Assembly: GCA_900554515.1 (NCBI GenBank)
Contig: USHN01000001.1
Location: 62,001-126,000 of the forward strand
Length of the DNA: 64,000 nt
Direction of reading: 5' to 3'
Source of the DNA: an uncultured Acidaminococcus sp.
GTDB taxonomy: Bacteria > Bacillota > Negativicutes > Acidaminococcales > Acidaminococcaceae
Shown here: one piece after another, positions 26,739 to 35,391 of the stretch
Layout: each line of letters begins with the position of its first letter
Position numbering within the stretch: the stretch's first letter is position 1
The notes under the pieces: model-generated
What the model saw: only the letters and a program-made list of their open reading frames with translations
Databases searched by the model: none
What the model was told of the DNA's origin: nothing
Position numbers and translations under genes: made by a program

Positions 26739-28556
26739 TTACATATTTTCTATAGCAGCCTGAACCTGGCTAAAGATCATATTCCCGATTTCATTGCAGA
26801 ACTCTTGATTGCCAAGGACATTTCCCAGAATCGTAAGATTGACTGTAACGGGGGAATGTCTTCCTGCGGCTTTTACAGATACATCATGAGGAATGATCTG
26901 CGTGCCATTAGGAAGCTTCATTACTTCACCGCCATGCTCGTTTACCCTGGTGAAACCTCCACTGAAATAAGAAGTCCCTAATGCATGCCCTGCCAAGCCA
27001 TCATCTACAACAGATGGGAAATGGATAGAACTAAAAGCATTGCGGATTGAATCTACTTTGTCAACAATCCAGTCCAGGGCTCTATGAGCTGCGCCACTCA
27101 CGGTATCCCAAATCCCCGTAGCAAAGTCACTCAGTTTTTGCATAGCATCGTTCCAGCCATTGACGAACGTATCATGAAGCCACTGGATAAAGTTGTTGAA
27201 TGCATTAATTCCCGAATCGACAAAATCTACTACTGCATCATACATTTTAGAACATGCCGATTTAACTGATTCCCAAACTTCTCCTACAATCTTCTTGATC
27301 TGGTCCCAGTGCTGATACAAAAATACTAAGGCCGTAATTAATAACGCAATACCTATTGCAATCAAAACAATAGGATTAGCAGCCATAATCAAATTAAAAA
27401 GTTTCATTGCACCGCCAGCGACGGTAACAACCTGTCGAAAAGTTTTAAATCCCTGCACTACAGAATTAAGAATATTAAAGGACGTAAACCCAGCAACTAC
27501 GCCCACGATTACTGGGGACAGCAGTTTAAGGGCTTTCCACAGGGACTTAGCAGTTTCCACAACCTTGTGAAGCCCTTGTCTGCCCATTTCCAAATACTTA
27601 GGAAGATTTTGCGCAAACTCTTTAGCAAACTCTTGAATATCTGGGAGCACAGCTTGGAAAGCTTGACCAATATCATCCAAAATAGGCATTAATCCTGCCT
27701 GTAAGACAGGGATGATACTGCCGAAAGCTTGCCACAGTGCAGATTTGATAGGAATAATTTTCTTACCGATCTCTTCCAGCATATCCCCATAAGCATTCAT
27801 AGCCTGGGTCTGTTTACCAGTAGCAGTTGCAGCCATGGCCTTGTTGACGCCGCCCACATTGTTTTTCAGAACCTGGGCAATCATAGCGGCTCTTTCATTA
27901 GCATCCCCGTTCTTGATTGCTTCCTTTTCTGCATCACTCATCGTGATTCCAACGCGGGCCAGAGCCCCAGCATTTCCGGTATAGGCTTTGCCGATCATAT
28001 TTGCAATATTTACGGCATCTTCCTGCGTCGCATTGTAGCCCTTAGTTTTGGCCAAAAGGTCCAGCATGCTCCCAGAAACTTCTTTGATCTGGTCATCGTT
28101 CATCTGGAATGTTGCCAGCTGCGCCATACCGGCCAGGGTTACTTCATCCCCGATAATACCAGTATTCTGGAGTTCAGAAGCATAGGACTTCAAAGAATCG
28201 GTAGCATCCTTTACTGCATTCCCTCCGCGATCCTGGATGCTGGTCACATTTTTCAATACTGCTTCCAGCTGGGTTTCAGCAAGCTCCTGCTTATCAGCCA
28301 GCTCCATGGTTTTGTCAGCAAATTCTTTAATGCCAACAAGAGAGAGTGCGGTTGTAATTCCAGTAAGGCCCAAAGCAAATTGAGCTGCAGATTTGACACC
28401 GGAAAGGAAGGCTTTATTGGCACTGTTCCCAACACTTTTCAAGGCATTCTGTGCCTTCTTCATCTTTTTTTCGACTTCTGTCGTTTCTTTCCCTATGCCT
28501 TTCATAGGAGTAGTAACATAGTCCTGTAAACTCATAAGGACGTTAATGCTGGCCAT
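26739..28556 (-). CDS. Tail tape measure protein
   Basis: 605 residues. Helical N-terminus with MTSLQDYVTTPMKGIGKET-like start and Ala-rich coils, TMP domain motifs (ANMIGKAYTGNAGALARVGITMSDAEKEAI), hydrophobic segments (VVGVVAGFTSFNILNSVVQGF; PIVLIAIGIALLITALVFLYQHW) and a glycine-rich end (GLAGHALGTSYFSGGFTRVNEHGGEVMKLPNG). The length sets the tail; 605 residues suggests a fairly short tail. It begins inside the frameshifted end of the chaperone gene, as usual. Confidence 0.92.
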   Translation of the reverse strand: MASINVLMSLQDYVTTPMKGIGKETTEVEKKMKKAQNALKSVGNSANKAFLSGVKSAAQFALGLTGITTALSLVGIKEFADKTMELADKQELAETQLEAVLKNVTSIQDRGGNAVKDATDSLKSYASELQNTGIIGDEVTLAGMAQLATFQMNDDQIKEVSGSMLDLLAKTKGYNATQEDAVNIANMIGKAYTGNAGALARVGITMSDAEKEAIKNGDANERAAMIAQVLKNNVGGVNKAMAATATGKQTQAMNAYGDMLEEIGKKIIPIKSALWQAFGSIIPVLQAGLMPILDDIGQAFQAVLPDIQEFAKEFAQNLPKYLEMGRQGLHKVVETAKSLWKALKLLSPVIVGVVAGFTSFNILNSVVQGFKTFRQVVTVAGGAMKLFNLIMAANPIVLIAIGIALLITALVFLYQHWDQIKKIVGEVWESVKSACSKMYDAVVDFVDSGINAFNNFIQWLHDTFVNGWNDAMQKLSDFATGIWDTVSGAAHRALDWIVDKVDSIRNAFSSIHFPSVVDDGLAGHALGTSYFSGGFTRVNEHGGEVMKLPNGTQIIPHDVSVKAAGRHSPVTVNLTILGNVLGNQEFCNEIGNMIFSQVQAAIENM

Positions 28557-28710
28557 GCGCTTCTTCCACCTCCTCCTGTGTCAAATCCATGCTCGCAATC
28601 ATAAACATTATTTCTATCCAGCTCAGATTCTCCAGCTCTTTCAAGCTGTAACCTTTTTCAAGGTAATAATGCATCATATAGAGCTGTGCATCTGAGCGAA
28701 TCAGTTTTTT
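28543..28710 (-). CDS. Frameshift extension of the tail assembly chaperone (GT product)
   Basis: After a -1 shift at the slippery A AAA AAC (28704-28710), the chaperone frame continues as KLIRSDAQLYMMHYYLEKG, then SLKELENLSWIEIMFMIAS and on to a TAA at 28543-28545, 55 codons more. The extension overlaps the tape measure start, as G/GT pairs do in long-tailed phages. It has no start codon of its own. Confidence 0.8.
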   Translation of the reverse strand, partial: KKLIRSDAQLYMMHYYLEKGYSLKELENLSWIEIMFMIASMDLTQEEVEEAHGQH

Positions 28711-29084
28711 ACAGACTGCACAATCTCGTCCAGACCATACAAGCCAAGGATTTTCATGCCCAGTGCTTGAATTTCATAAATGTTGTCATCCAGTACTGCA
28801 CTTACAACATCGTAAGGCTCATGACAGTCATAGGCTTCCTGCAGCTTCTTGTCATGGAGCAACGGACAGCAAGTATAAATCAGTTCTTTATACACATCAA
28901 CTGCTCCCTCAATGGTATCAGCCTGCTTGGCCATGTCCATAATTTTAGAAACAGCATTCAAAGGCTGTTTCACAATCGTAAGAGACAACCCCATTTTTTT
29001 TACGTCTACATTCACCGTCCGCATCCGGTCCTTTTTAGCCTGTTCAGCTCTTGTCAACAGATCTTCCAACGTTGCTTTTCTCAT
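28701..29084 (-). CDS. Tail assembly chaperone (XkdN-like, G product)
   Basis: 127 residues from MRKATLEDLLTRAEQ. Helical, with VDVKKMGLSLTIVKQPLNAV and LGMKILGLYGLDEIVQSVKN at the end; the stop follows the slippery heptamer directly. Chaperones of this type coat the tape measure during tail assembly. The upstream ATG at 29105 overlaps the tube gene and is less likely. Confidence 0.8.
   Translation of the reverse strand: MRKATLEDLLTRAEQAKKDRMRTVNVDVKKMGLSLTIVKQPLNAVSKIMDMAKQADTIEGAVDVYKELIYTCCPLLHDKKLQEAYDCHEPYDVVSAVLDDNIYEIQALGMKILGLYGLDEIVQSVKN
28704..28710 (-). promoter_or_regulatory. Programmed -1 frameshift site AAAAAAC
   Basis: Heptamer A AAA AAC in the correct phase (GTA AAA AAC TGA), immediately before the zero-frame stop. 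Both A-site and P-site tRNAs can re-pair after the slip. Confidence 0.8.
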
Positions 29085-29101
29085 TTGCTTTTTCCTCCCG
29101 T

Positions 29102-29530
29102 TCATACAATCATATCCAGATACTGATACCCGCCGGCCTTAAAGGGTACTTCCTGTTCCCCAACTTTGCCGTTCTCGAATTTAATCAGCTGCAGGCTGTC
29201 AAAGGTCACATCATAGATTTCAATTCTGGTGCTGCCGTTGGAATCAGGATCTGCCTGAGAAGACACCAGTTTAATATTAGGCATCGTCCCGCTCTTAATG
29301 CCATCATTGACCAATGCAGCAACAGAGTCATCAATCTGATGCAACGTCATGGTTCCTGCCAGAGAATACCCGACATAACGGTTCTGCTCACACAGTTCAC
29401 CATTGATTTCTACCGCTTCGTATTTCAACGTTGCCTTCAGTTCGAAACTTTTGACATTGGCCATTTTGCTGCCATTAACCCACAGCCGGCCAAAACTGCC
29501 ACGAATAATCTTATTTACAATCTTTGCCAT
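29102..29530 (-). CDS. Tail tube protein (XkdM-like, DUF2001)
   Basis: 142 residues: FGRLWVNGSKMANVKSFELKA, GYSLAGTMTLHQIDDSVAALV, YDVTFDSLQLIKFENGKVGEQEVPFKAGGYQ. This is the inner tube of a contractile tail; it lies directly after the sheath gene, the normal order. Confidence 0.9.
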   Translation of the reverse strand: MAKIVNKIIRGSFGRLWVNGSKMANVKSFELKATLKYEAVEINGELCEQNRYVGYSLAGTMTLHQIDDSVAALVNDGIKSGTMPNIKLVSSQADPDSNGSTRIEIYDVTFDSLQLIKFENGKVGEQEVPFKAGGYQYLDMIV

Positions 29531-29542
29531 TTATTCCACCCC

Positions 29543-30634
29543 CTATTCCAAGGTAATAGCGAATTTAAGATCTTCAACTGCATCCAGGACCTTAATATCT
29601 CCTGCTAAGAAGACATAAGATTTAAAAGTCATCTTTTTGACAGTATCTTCATCCCAGTCAGCAGCTGCCGTCTTCCCAATCCCTAACCATGCATTTCTCT
29701 GCGATTCAACATCAATCTGAGCCAAGTTGTTGAATTCGGGATCCAGAACTTCTTCAGTCCCCAGGTTGCGGAAATAGGTATTAATGGCAGAGATAAACAG
29801 ATACTGGTTATCCAGGTAGTTCTTATACTTGCCTACGTAATTTGCCTTGAATACCTTGTAGATATCTTCAATAATCAAGTTCAAAGCTTCCATGATAATG
29901 ATTTTCCGCATATCTTCAGTATCCGTACTAGTGAACGTAGTCAAAGTATTAACACCACGGCCTACCAACACGCCATCTTCGTCGTTCAACAGCAGCAGCC
30001 ATCCCTTGTTAACCCAGGAATCAGCATCATTTTCAATGGTGATATAGCTATCATCCACTTTATCCAAGTCTTCCAGTTCATAATAGGTGATAGATCTGTT
30101 CAGCGGAAGATTAGCCAGAATAGAAGTCATCCGAGGCAAATAGTTAACCATCGGAGTGTTTGCCCCTGCGCCAACTTCATGTACCCAGTCACCTTTAAGG
30201 TTGATTACGTATTTACTATCAGCAGTAGTAACATTCGCCACAACGGCAACGTACTTTTTCCCTTTAGACTGATTGTTTTTGCTGATAATATAGGAAACTA
30301 ATGCAGCCTGAGCCTCACTGTTAACAACGCAAACGTAGTTATAGCTCAGCTTTTCCAGAATAGCCTGGACAGTAGCAAACTCTGCAGCAGTCGGAACGTG
30401 AACTACGATTACTTTATTTACGGATACAAGCCAGCATTTCTGGATAGCATTATAATTTGCCTCGTTAAAACTAGTCTTAGGGACATCCGCAGCATATTTA
30501 TAGGTTGCATATCCAGGATCTGTTACAGTATCATCATATACGACAATGCAGGCAATTCCTCTTTCAGATCGGGTAATTGCCGTAACTGCCTTTTGGATAA
30601 AATCAATTTCAAACGTCGGCAGTCCAATACTCAT
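29543..30634 (-). CDS. Tail sheath protein (XkdK-like)
   Basis: 363 residues. LPTFEIDFIQKAVTAITRSERGIACIVVYDD at the start, NYVCVVNSEAQAALVSYI, ADSWVNKGWLLLLNDEDGVLVGRGVNTLTTF and NYVGKYKNYLDNQYLFISAINTYF match phage sheath proteins. It forms the contractile outer tail cylinder and identifies the phage as a myovirus-type. Confidence 0.94.
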   Translation of the reverse strand: MSIGLPTFEIDFIQKAVTAITRSERGIACIVVYDDTVTDPGYATYKYAADVPKTSFNEANYNAIQKCWLVSVNKVIVVHVPTAAEFATVQAILEKLSYNYVCVVNSEAQAALVSYIISKNNQSKGKKYVAVVANVTTADSKYVINLKGDWVHEVGAGANTPMVNYLPRMTSILANLPLNRSITYYELEDLDKVDDSYITIENDADSWVNKGWLLLLNDEDGVLVGRGVNTLTTFTSTDTEDMRKIIIMEALNLIIEDIYKVFKANYVGKYKNYLDNQYLFISAINTYFRNLGTEEVLDPEFNNLAQIDVESQRNAWLGIGKTAAADWDEDTVKKMTFKSYVFLAGDIKVLDAVEDLKFAITLE

Positions 30635-30637
30635 AAG

Positions 30638-31099
30638 TTATTCCTCCTCGTGTAAATTTACATCAAGATCTTCCATCATCGGAATATCATCATCTTCATT
30701 GCGCTGTTGGATCAACACACTCGTCATTCCACAGGTAAGCGCTTTATCTGCTTTCTCAATATTCACATTAACTTCATCAAAAGTCACATGCGCCAATACA
30801 TTGCCGCTGTCATCCTTGATTTCAAGAGGTAAATTCAGAATTTTAAGCAGCTTGTCCTTAATTTTGAGCAAGTCAAGGAACCCCCGGTAATTATCTGTAG
30901 CAAAGAAATAAAGTACCAATTGGCTCGTTTCTCTTACATACTCAGGAGTTACATTGTCGCCAGTGACAGTTTCAACATCGATAAAAGAACTAGGACGTGG
31001 AAAATTCTCTTCCACGTCCCTGTCGTTTACCGGATAATCCGGAAAATTTTCTTCGATTGTTTCAGTCAAGACTTTGATAATATTAATAACTGAAAGCAT
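30638..31099 (-). CDS. Tail completion/terminator protein (XkdJ position)
   Basis: 153 residues: NIIKVLTETIEENFPDYPVNDRDVEENFPRPSSFIDV, SQLVLYFFATDNYRGFLDLLKIKDKLLKILN. The position between the gp10-like protein and sheath, and the small alpha/beta look, fit a tail terminator. It shares one base (TAATG) with the previous gene. Confidence 0.72.
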   Translation of the reverse strand: MLSVINIIKVLTETIEENFPDYPVNDRDVEENFPRPSSFIDVETVTGDNVTPEYVRETSQLVLYFFATDNYRGFLDLLKIKDKLLKILNLPLEIKDDSGNVLAHVTFDEVNVNIEKADKALTCGMTSVLIQQRNEDDDIPMMEDLDVNLHEEE

Positions 31100-31554
31100 T
31101 AGTAAAACCCTTTCTTTAGCAGATCATCCACGAACTCTTCCGCCATTTTTTGAAAATCAGGTGCAAAGCGGTTGGCAGCAATACCCATAGGATGCCGGCC
31201 AGCAACTTTTTCCTTGATAGTTTTCCCCCTTTTTTCTGCTCGTTCAATATTTATCTTTTTAGCCATAGTTTCATGACCATGTTCGAGCAACCATGCATGG
31301 GGTGCAGAATTTTTCACCCGGCACTGATATTGATTTTCCTGCCATTTATAAGCCCTGCCACGTATCAGGCCCCGCCGCAGATTCCCTGTTTTCTTTCCAG
31401 TCCTCGCCTTATACTCGGCCATAGCCTGACGCCTAAAGATAGCCGCTGTCTTTCTGACGAAACTGAAAGACTCTTTAGGGAAATCCTCTATTACTTCTTT
31501 TAGGACTCTGTTATTAAACCCTGTTAGTTCATGAATGTCAAAAATAACCGTCAT
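31099..31554 (-). CDS. HK97 gp10-like tail completion protein (XkdI-like)
   Basis: 151 residues from the ATG overlapping the upstream TGA (ATGA). FVRKTAAIFRRQAMAEYKARTGKKTGNLRRGL, then YQCRVKNSAPHAWLLEHGHETM and FAPDFQKMAEEFVDDLLKKGF: the classic gp10 pattern (GNLR... APHA.. EfG). Confidence 0.88.
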   Translation of the reverse strand: MTVIFDIHELTGFNNRVLKEVIEDFPKESFSFVRKTAAIFRRQAMAEYKARTGKKTGNLRRGLIRGRAYKWQENQYQCRVKNSAPHAWLLEHGHETMAKKINIERAEKRGKTIKEKVAGRHPMGIAANRFAPDFQKMAEEFVDDLLKKGFY

Positions 31555-31904
31555 ATTCTCACCTCGCAAAAGATTTCCAGTCTTTCATGATTCAAATATG
31601 GATCCATAATATAAAGGATATCGTAACGCACTCCTTCAGCCATGATCCACATATCTGGAGTCAAATCATCCCGGTATCTCATGATTACCTTATGGGTAGT
31701 TCTGGAAAGATCTGTATCAGCGGTTCGCCCAGTCAGCAGGGATCCCGTTTGAGGAATAATCCCTGCATAAACTGTATCAAGCAACTGATCTTCAACCGGT
31801 TTTTGGCCCAACTCGTTTCTCGTTGTGCTTGCTACCGTATGCCAGATTTCTACTTTCTTATTAAGCTGCGTGGCCAATCGGTTATTAATTCTTCTCATAA
31901 CCAT
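31551..31904 (-). CDS. Head-closure protein (SPP1 gp16-like)
   Basis: 117 residues: VMRRINNRLATQLNKKVEIWHTVASTTRNELGQ, THKVIMRYRDDLTPDMWIMAEGVRYDILYIMDP. The T.K...RYR..i...m...g..y.I..i.d pattern is the head-tail joining stopper family. The first ATG is 9 bp from AGAGG; the second Met is two codons later. Confidence 0.82.
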   Translation of the reverse strand: MVMRRINNRLATQLNKKVEIWHTVASTTRNELGQKPVEDQLLDTVYAGIIPQTGSLLTGRTADTDLSRTTHKVIMRYRDDLTPDMWIMAEGVRYDILYIMDPYLNHERLEIFCEVRI

Positions 31905-31917
31905 AAGGAATTACCTC

Positions 31918-32202
31918 TTATAAGAAATTCTGGCAATAAGATCCAAGAATTTGAGCAACGGTTGGATTAATCTGTAATCCGGTAACAGTAGCCTGGCGAA
32001 CTTCATACATATCGGAACAAAGGGCAAGAATAGCAAGTGGCATATCCGGTTTATCATCCAGATCCGTTTCAGAAAGTCCAGTATAATTCACTGAAAACTG
32101 AATGGCTCCAGCAAGAATCGCTTTAAGCAGAATATCATCTGCCGTCCCTGCCACTCTTAAATACTGTTTTAATACGTCAAGAGTAATTTCGCTAACCTTC
32201 AT
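31918..32202 (-). CDS. Head-tail connector/adaptor (gp6/YqbG-like)
   Basis: 94 residues: LDVLKQYLRVAGTADDILLKAILAGAIQFSVNYTGL...AILALCSDMYEVRQATV. Helical adaptors with LK.YLRi....D.li...l..A..... are bound to portal proteins. It is between the small 32204 gene and head-closure gene. Confidence 0.82.
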   Translation of the reverse strand: MKVSEITLDVLKQYLRVAGTADDILLKAILAGAIQFSVNYTGLSETDLDDKPDMPLAILALCSDMYEVRQATVTGLQINPTVAQILGSYCQNFL

Positions 32203-32203
32203 A

Positions 32204-32377
32204 TCATCCGTCCTTTACATTTTCCGCAAGTTTAGGTGAAGCTTTTCCCTTCACCTCCTTTATGAACCCGGCTTCGGTCAGATCCTTGATCGCCCCTGGT
32301 TCTTCGAGTTCAATTTTCTCACCACATGTTGCGGAAATTACTCCACCAAAGCTTTTTAAAACTTTAAAGGTGCTCAT
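32204..32377 (-). CDS. Small phage head-region protein
   Basis: 57 residues: STFKVLKSFGGVISATCGEKI, then LTEAGFIKEVKGKASPKLAE. The start lies 3 bp beyond the capsid stop and GAAGG is nearby; the stop is a base before the adaptor ATG. Short proteins with this EL.e.g.. .LTEAGFIKEV layout sit between capsid and adaptor genes in many phages; the role is unclear. Confidence 0.65.
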   Translation of the reverse strand: MSTFKVLKSFGGVISATCGEKIELEEPGAIKDLTEAGFIKEVKGKASPKLAENVKDG

Positions 32378-32379
32378 GA

Positions 32380-33537
32380 TTATGCAGCCTTCATCTTCAC
32401 AGCGACCAGTTTCTGAGTTTCAACAATCTTGGAGTCTGCTTCAAACCAGGCCACAAAACCGGTAGCATGTTCATCAGCATATTTTTCCTGCAGCACCTGG
32501 GTTTCAATGCCAGGACGCAGGTTTACATAGAGGCCGCTGAAATCGCCATAAGCAATTACCGCTTTGCCAGCTGCAATACCGTCTACCGTGTCAGATTCAT
32601 ATACAGGAGCCCCCAGCAGGACATATCCAAATCCTCTAGTCAAATCAGGCTGCAACATATAGCGGCCTTCCCCGTCTTTCAGCTGCCGAATGGCCAGCAT
32701 AGTAGAAGTATTCATGATCCAGGCAGTATTTTTCCGCAGAGCCTGGGGCAGTTTTACCTGGACTGCAATCAGGTCATCCGCAGAAATCGCAGTGGCTGCC
32801 TGAGTCGTATAAACATTGGTGTTTGCCGCACTCAGTACGCCGGTCATAGCATTATTGCCGGTGCCGACCAGCAGTTCATGTTCCAGGAATTCAGCGATTC
32901 GCAGTGCCATTTCATTAATCACATAGGCAGCTACGTCGAATTCAGTGTTGTTGATCAAAGAGCGGGAAATCTTGATCAGAGAACCAGCCAGAAAACCGCC
33001 CAGAGTAATCCCTTTGAACTTACCAGCAGACGCATCCAGTGTCTTAAATTCAGTAGCATAAGCAACCGTAATTTTCTGGGTAGATTCATCGTAAATCGGG
33101 AAAGTCAGATTGCCTTTGACATTATATTTCGTGGCCATGGAAAAGATCGGAGATACATTTTTAACCGTATCAATGATCTTGTTAGCTATGCTGGTAGGGA
33201 TCAGAGTACCGTTATCACCAGTAGTAAAGTTGACATCGGCCCGTTCTTCCACATAATGGGTACTATTAGTACGGATAAAGTTAGAAAAGGCTCTCATTTC
33301 CAGGGCTTCCTGGTCAACTTCTTTCTTTTCCTGTTTCGGAGCCCCATTTTCAAGAGCTCTTGCTTCATTGTACCGGTTGATCATGACATCAATATCAGCA
33401 ATTTCCTTCTTCATTTCATCAAATTTTTTCGTTTCATCTTCATTGAAGGACCGCTTTTCAGTATCAGCCGTGTCAAACAGCTTAGACATATCAGCAACAA
33501 TCGCATTCCTTTTTTCAATCAAAGCTTTAATATTCAT
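32380..33537 (-). CDS. Major capsid protein, HK97 fold
   Basis: 385 residues. An N-terminal delta/scaffold-like coiled region (IEKRNAIVADMSKLFDTADTEKRSFNEDETKKFDEMKKEI), likely removed by the protease upstream, then the HK97 core: LIPTSIANKIIDTVKNVSPI, TEFKTLDASAGKFKGITLGG, AEFLEHELLVGTGNNAMTGVL, LRKNTAWIMNTSTMLAIRQLKD. Order portal, protease, capsid is standard. Confidence 0.94.
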   Translation of the reverse strand: MNIKALIEKRNAIVADMSKLFDTADTEKRSFNEDETKKFDEMKKEIADIDVMINRYNEARALENGAPKQEKKEVDQEALEMRAFSNFIRTNSTHYVEERADVNFTTGDNGTLIPTSIANKIIDTVKNVSPIFSMATKYNVKGNLTFPIYDESTQKITVAYATEFKTLDASAGKFKGITLGGFLAGSLIKISRSLINNTEFDVAAYVINEMALRIAEFLEHELLVGTGNNAMTGVLSAANTNVYTTQAATAISADDLIAVQVKLPQALRKNTAWIMNTSTMLAIRQLKDGEGRYMLQPDLTRGFGYVLLGAPVYESDTVDGIAAGKAVIAYGDFSGLYVNLRPGIETQVLQEKYADEHATGFVAWFEADSKIVETQKLVAVKMKAA

Positions 33538-34151
33538 CGTTTTCCTCCTAAATTTACAAATTCGAACTCACGTTTAAGTTGATTCATATCAACTTTTTCA
33601 CTTTGGGGTTCAGTTTTCTCTTGGTTTTCTGCTCTTTTCTCAATGTCTAATTCAATTTCTTCCTGGACATTACGGAATTCCAGCAAATCTTCTTTCCCAT
33701 CTCTGGTTTCAATAGAAGTAGCCGGATAAGCAGGGGTTACATCCAAAATACTGACTTCAACCAAGTCAATATCTTCCAAGTTACGCTTTCTGATACCATT
33801 TTCCTGGGGCACCCAGCTGTCTTTCAGGCTCCTAAAGCCAAAGCTCCACCCGGAAAGTTTGTCTTCCCTGGCTTTTTGGACGACTTTAGGATCACTTACT
33901 ACAGCCTTCGCATAGAGGCCAATATTGTCTTCTCTAAGCTCCAGGGCCCCATCTTTAGTACTTCCAAGAGGCAATCTGTGATCAAATCGCAGTTCAACCG
34001 GGTGTCTTTCTAAAGATTTCTTGAAAACCCCTGCTTTTACAGTCTCAATGAAGGGACCGGAAATATCCCTCATCGTTCTACTTTCTCTTTCAACCACATT
34101 CACATATCCGGAAATAAGGGCTGTGTCATTCGCTCGGATCTCGATTTTCAT
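33534..34151 (-). CDS. Prohead protease, HK97 family
   Basis: About 206 residues from MKIEIRANDTALISGYVNV; an AAGGAGG lies 11 bp before this ATG and only 2 bp before an ATG three codons earlier. ESRTMRDISGPFIETVKAGVFKKSLE, VELRFDHRLPLGSTKDGALELREDNIGLYAKAV (catalytic His) and REDKLSGWSFGFR (catalytic Ser region) fit the U35 protease. A Gln/Glu-rich tail follows. It overlaps the portal end. Confidence 0.9.
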   Translation of the reverse strand: MKIEIRANDTALISGYVNVVERESRTMRDISGPFIETVKAGVFKKSLERHPVELRFDHRLPLGSTKDGALELREDNIGLYAKAVVSDPKVVQKAREDKLSGWSFGFRSLKDSWVPQENGIRKRNLEDIDLVEVSILDVTPAYPATSIETRDGKEDLLEFRNVQEEIELDIEKRAENQEKTEPQSEKVDMNQLKREFEFVNLGGKR

Positions 34152-35379
34152 TGTTTTCATCTCCTCCTTTCCCTCCAGAATGGCCATCACCAGTCAAGCT
34201 GGCAGTAGCATTGGTATTTGGGGTATAGGTTTCATGAGTTTTAGGATAGTATAGAACATCGGCCAATCCTAATTTCACAAAATCTAATCCTAAAGGCGGA
34301 AGGTTCTCCATCTTACGAACTTCATCCACCTGCAACCAACCATTTTTAAGAGCTAATTCATAGCCTTGATACCGCTCAAGTAGAGTAGATCTGAGCACAT
34401 TGGAAGTATCAAATTTAAAGAAATAGCTTCCTTTTTCTATTTCAAGAAGCAGAGCCTTGTTAAAAGCGCTTTCTAATGTCCTTAGTATTGGCAAAACCCC
34501 TGTTTTAATGGCATTGTTGTAAGTTTCATTGGTTGGGTTGCTAAACAGCTCGCTGCTCAGACCCATCATGCCATATACAAGATCAGCATTGGTTTTCTTG
34601 TTTTCATTTAGCTGATTCTCGGTTGCGGTACTATTAATGGGTTCAAAGGAAATCCCTTCATTCAGGATAACCATGTCATTACTGGATCCATTAGAAGTAA
34701 GTTTTTTCCATGCAGCCTTCACTGCTTCTAGTGCATCCTTTGCCAGCTTGGCTTTAGAAGATAAAAATCCTCTTTTAGTTCCCGTGCTAATGCTGTTGTT
34801 TTCATATTCCAAAGCATTGTACATTGCTTGGAAAACAATAGGGTTTCTCTTTAGGATTCCTCTCCCAGTCACGCCGTCAACACTGTCAAGAGTAACTCTC
34901 ATGACCTTATAGGGATCTATTGCCCTGGCGTCAATGGTAATCCAGGCATCCTTCTTTACATGATCAACTCCAACAACGATATTCACATATTGGGGATCTA
35001 CATAATAAAGGGCCTGGACCGTGTTGCCGGCTCGGTCCACTACAGCATATCCATTTCCAAAAAGGATCACATCAGTGACTAACGCCTTTAAAAACTGAGT
35101 AGCATCCATTTGATTTTCAGGTTCATCATTGAGGATCTTCAGTCTTTCGTCCGTTGCCACCTCTTCAACAGTATCCTTATCAACCCGGTGGTAGAGCCGG
35201 ATAGGAATGGTAGTAATCGTAGAGGCAATAAAGTTAATGCCAGCTGCTACTGCCGGTATATTTAGGGCTTTTCGTTTAGTTATGTATCCCGGAGTAGTGT
35301 TTCCGGATCGAAGCAGCAGATCCAGGGTTTCTACGCTCTGGTCTCTTTTTTCAATTTTCTTTTTCAACCACCTAAACAC
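34126..35379 (-). CDS. Portal protein, HK97 family
   Basis: 417 residues: LKKKIEKRDQSVETLDLLLRSG, AVAAGINFIASTITTIPIRLYHRVD, DVILFGNGYAVVDRAGNTVQALYYVDP, YGMMGLSSELFSNPTNETYNNAI, GWLQVDEVRKMENLPPLG. The dodecameric DNA entry ring. It is followed with overlap by protease and capsid. Confidence 0.94.
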   Translation of the reverse strand: MFRWLKKKIEKRDQSVETLDLLLRSGNTTPGYITKRKALNIPAVAAGINFIASTITTIPIRLYHRVDKDTVEEVATDERLKILNDEPENQMDATQFLKALVTDVILFGNGYAVVDRAGNTVQALYYVDPQYVNIVVGVDHVKKDAWITIDARAIDPYKVMRVTLDSVDGVTGRGILKRNPIVFQAMYNALEYENNSISTGTKRGFLSSKAKLAKDALEAVKAAWKKLTSNGSSNDMVILNEGISFEPINSTATENQLNENKKTNADLVYGMMGLSSELFSNPTNETYNNAIKTGVLPILRTLESAFNKALLLEIEKGSYFFKFDTSNVLRSTLLERYQGYELALKNGWLQVDEVRKMENLPPLGLDFVKLGLADVLYYPKTHETYTPNTNATASLTGDGHSGGKGGDENNENRDPSE

Positions 35380-35391
35380 TTTATCACCTCC

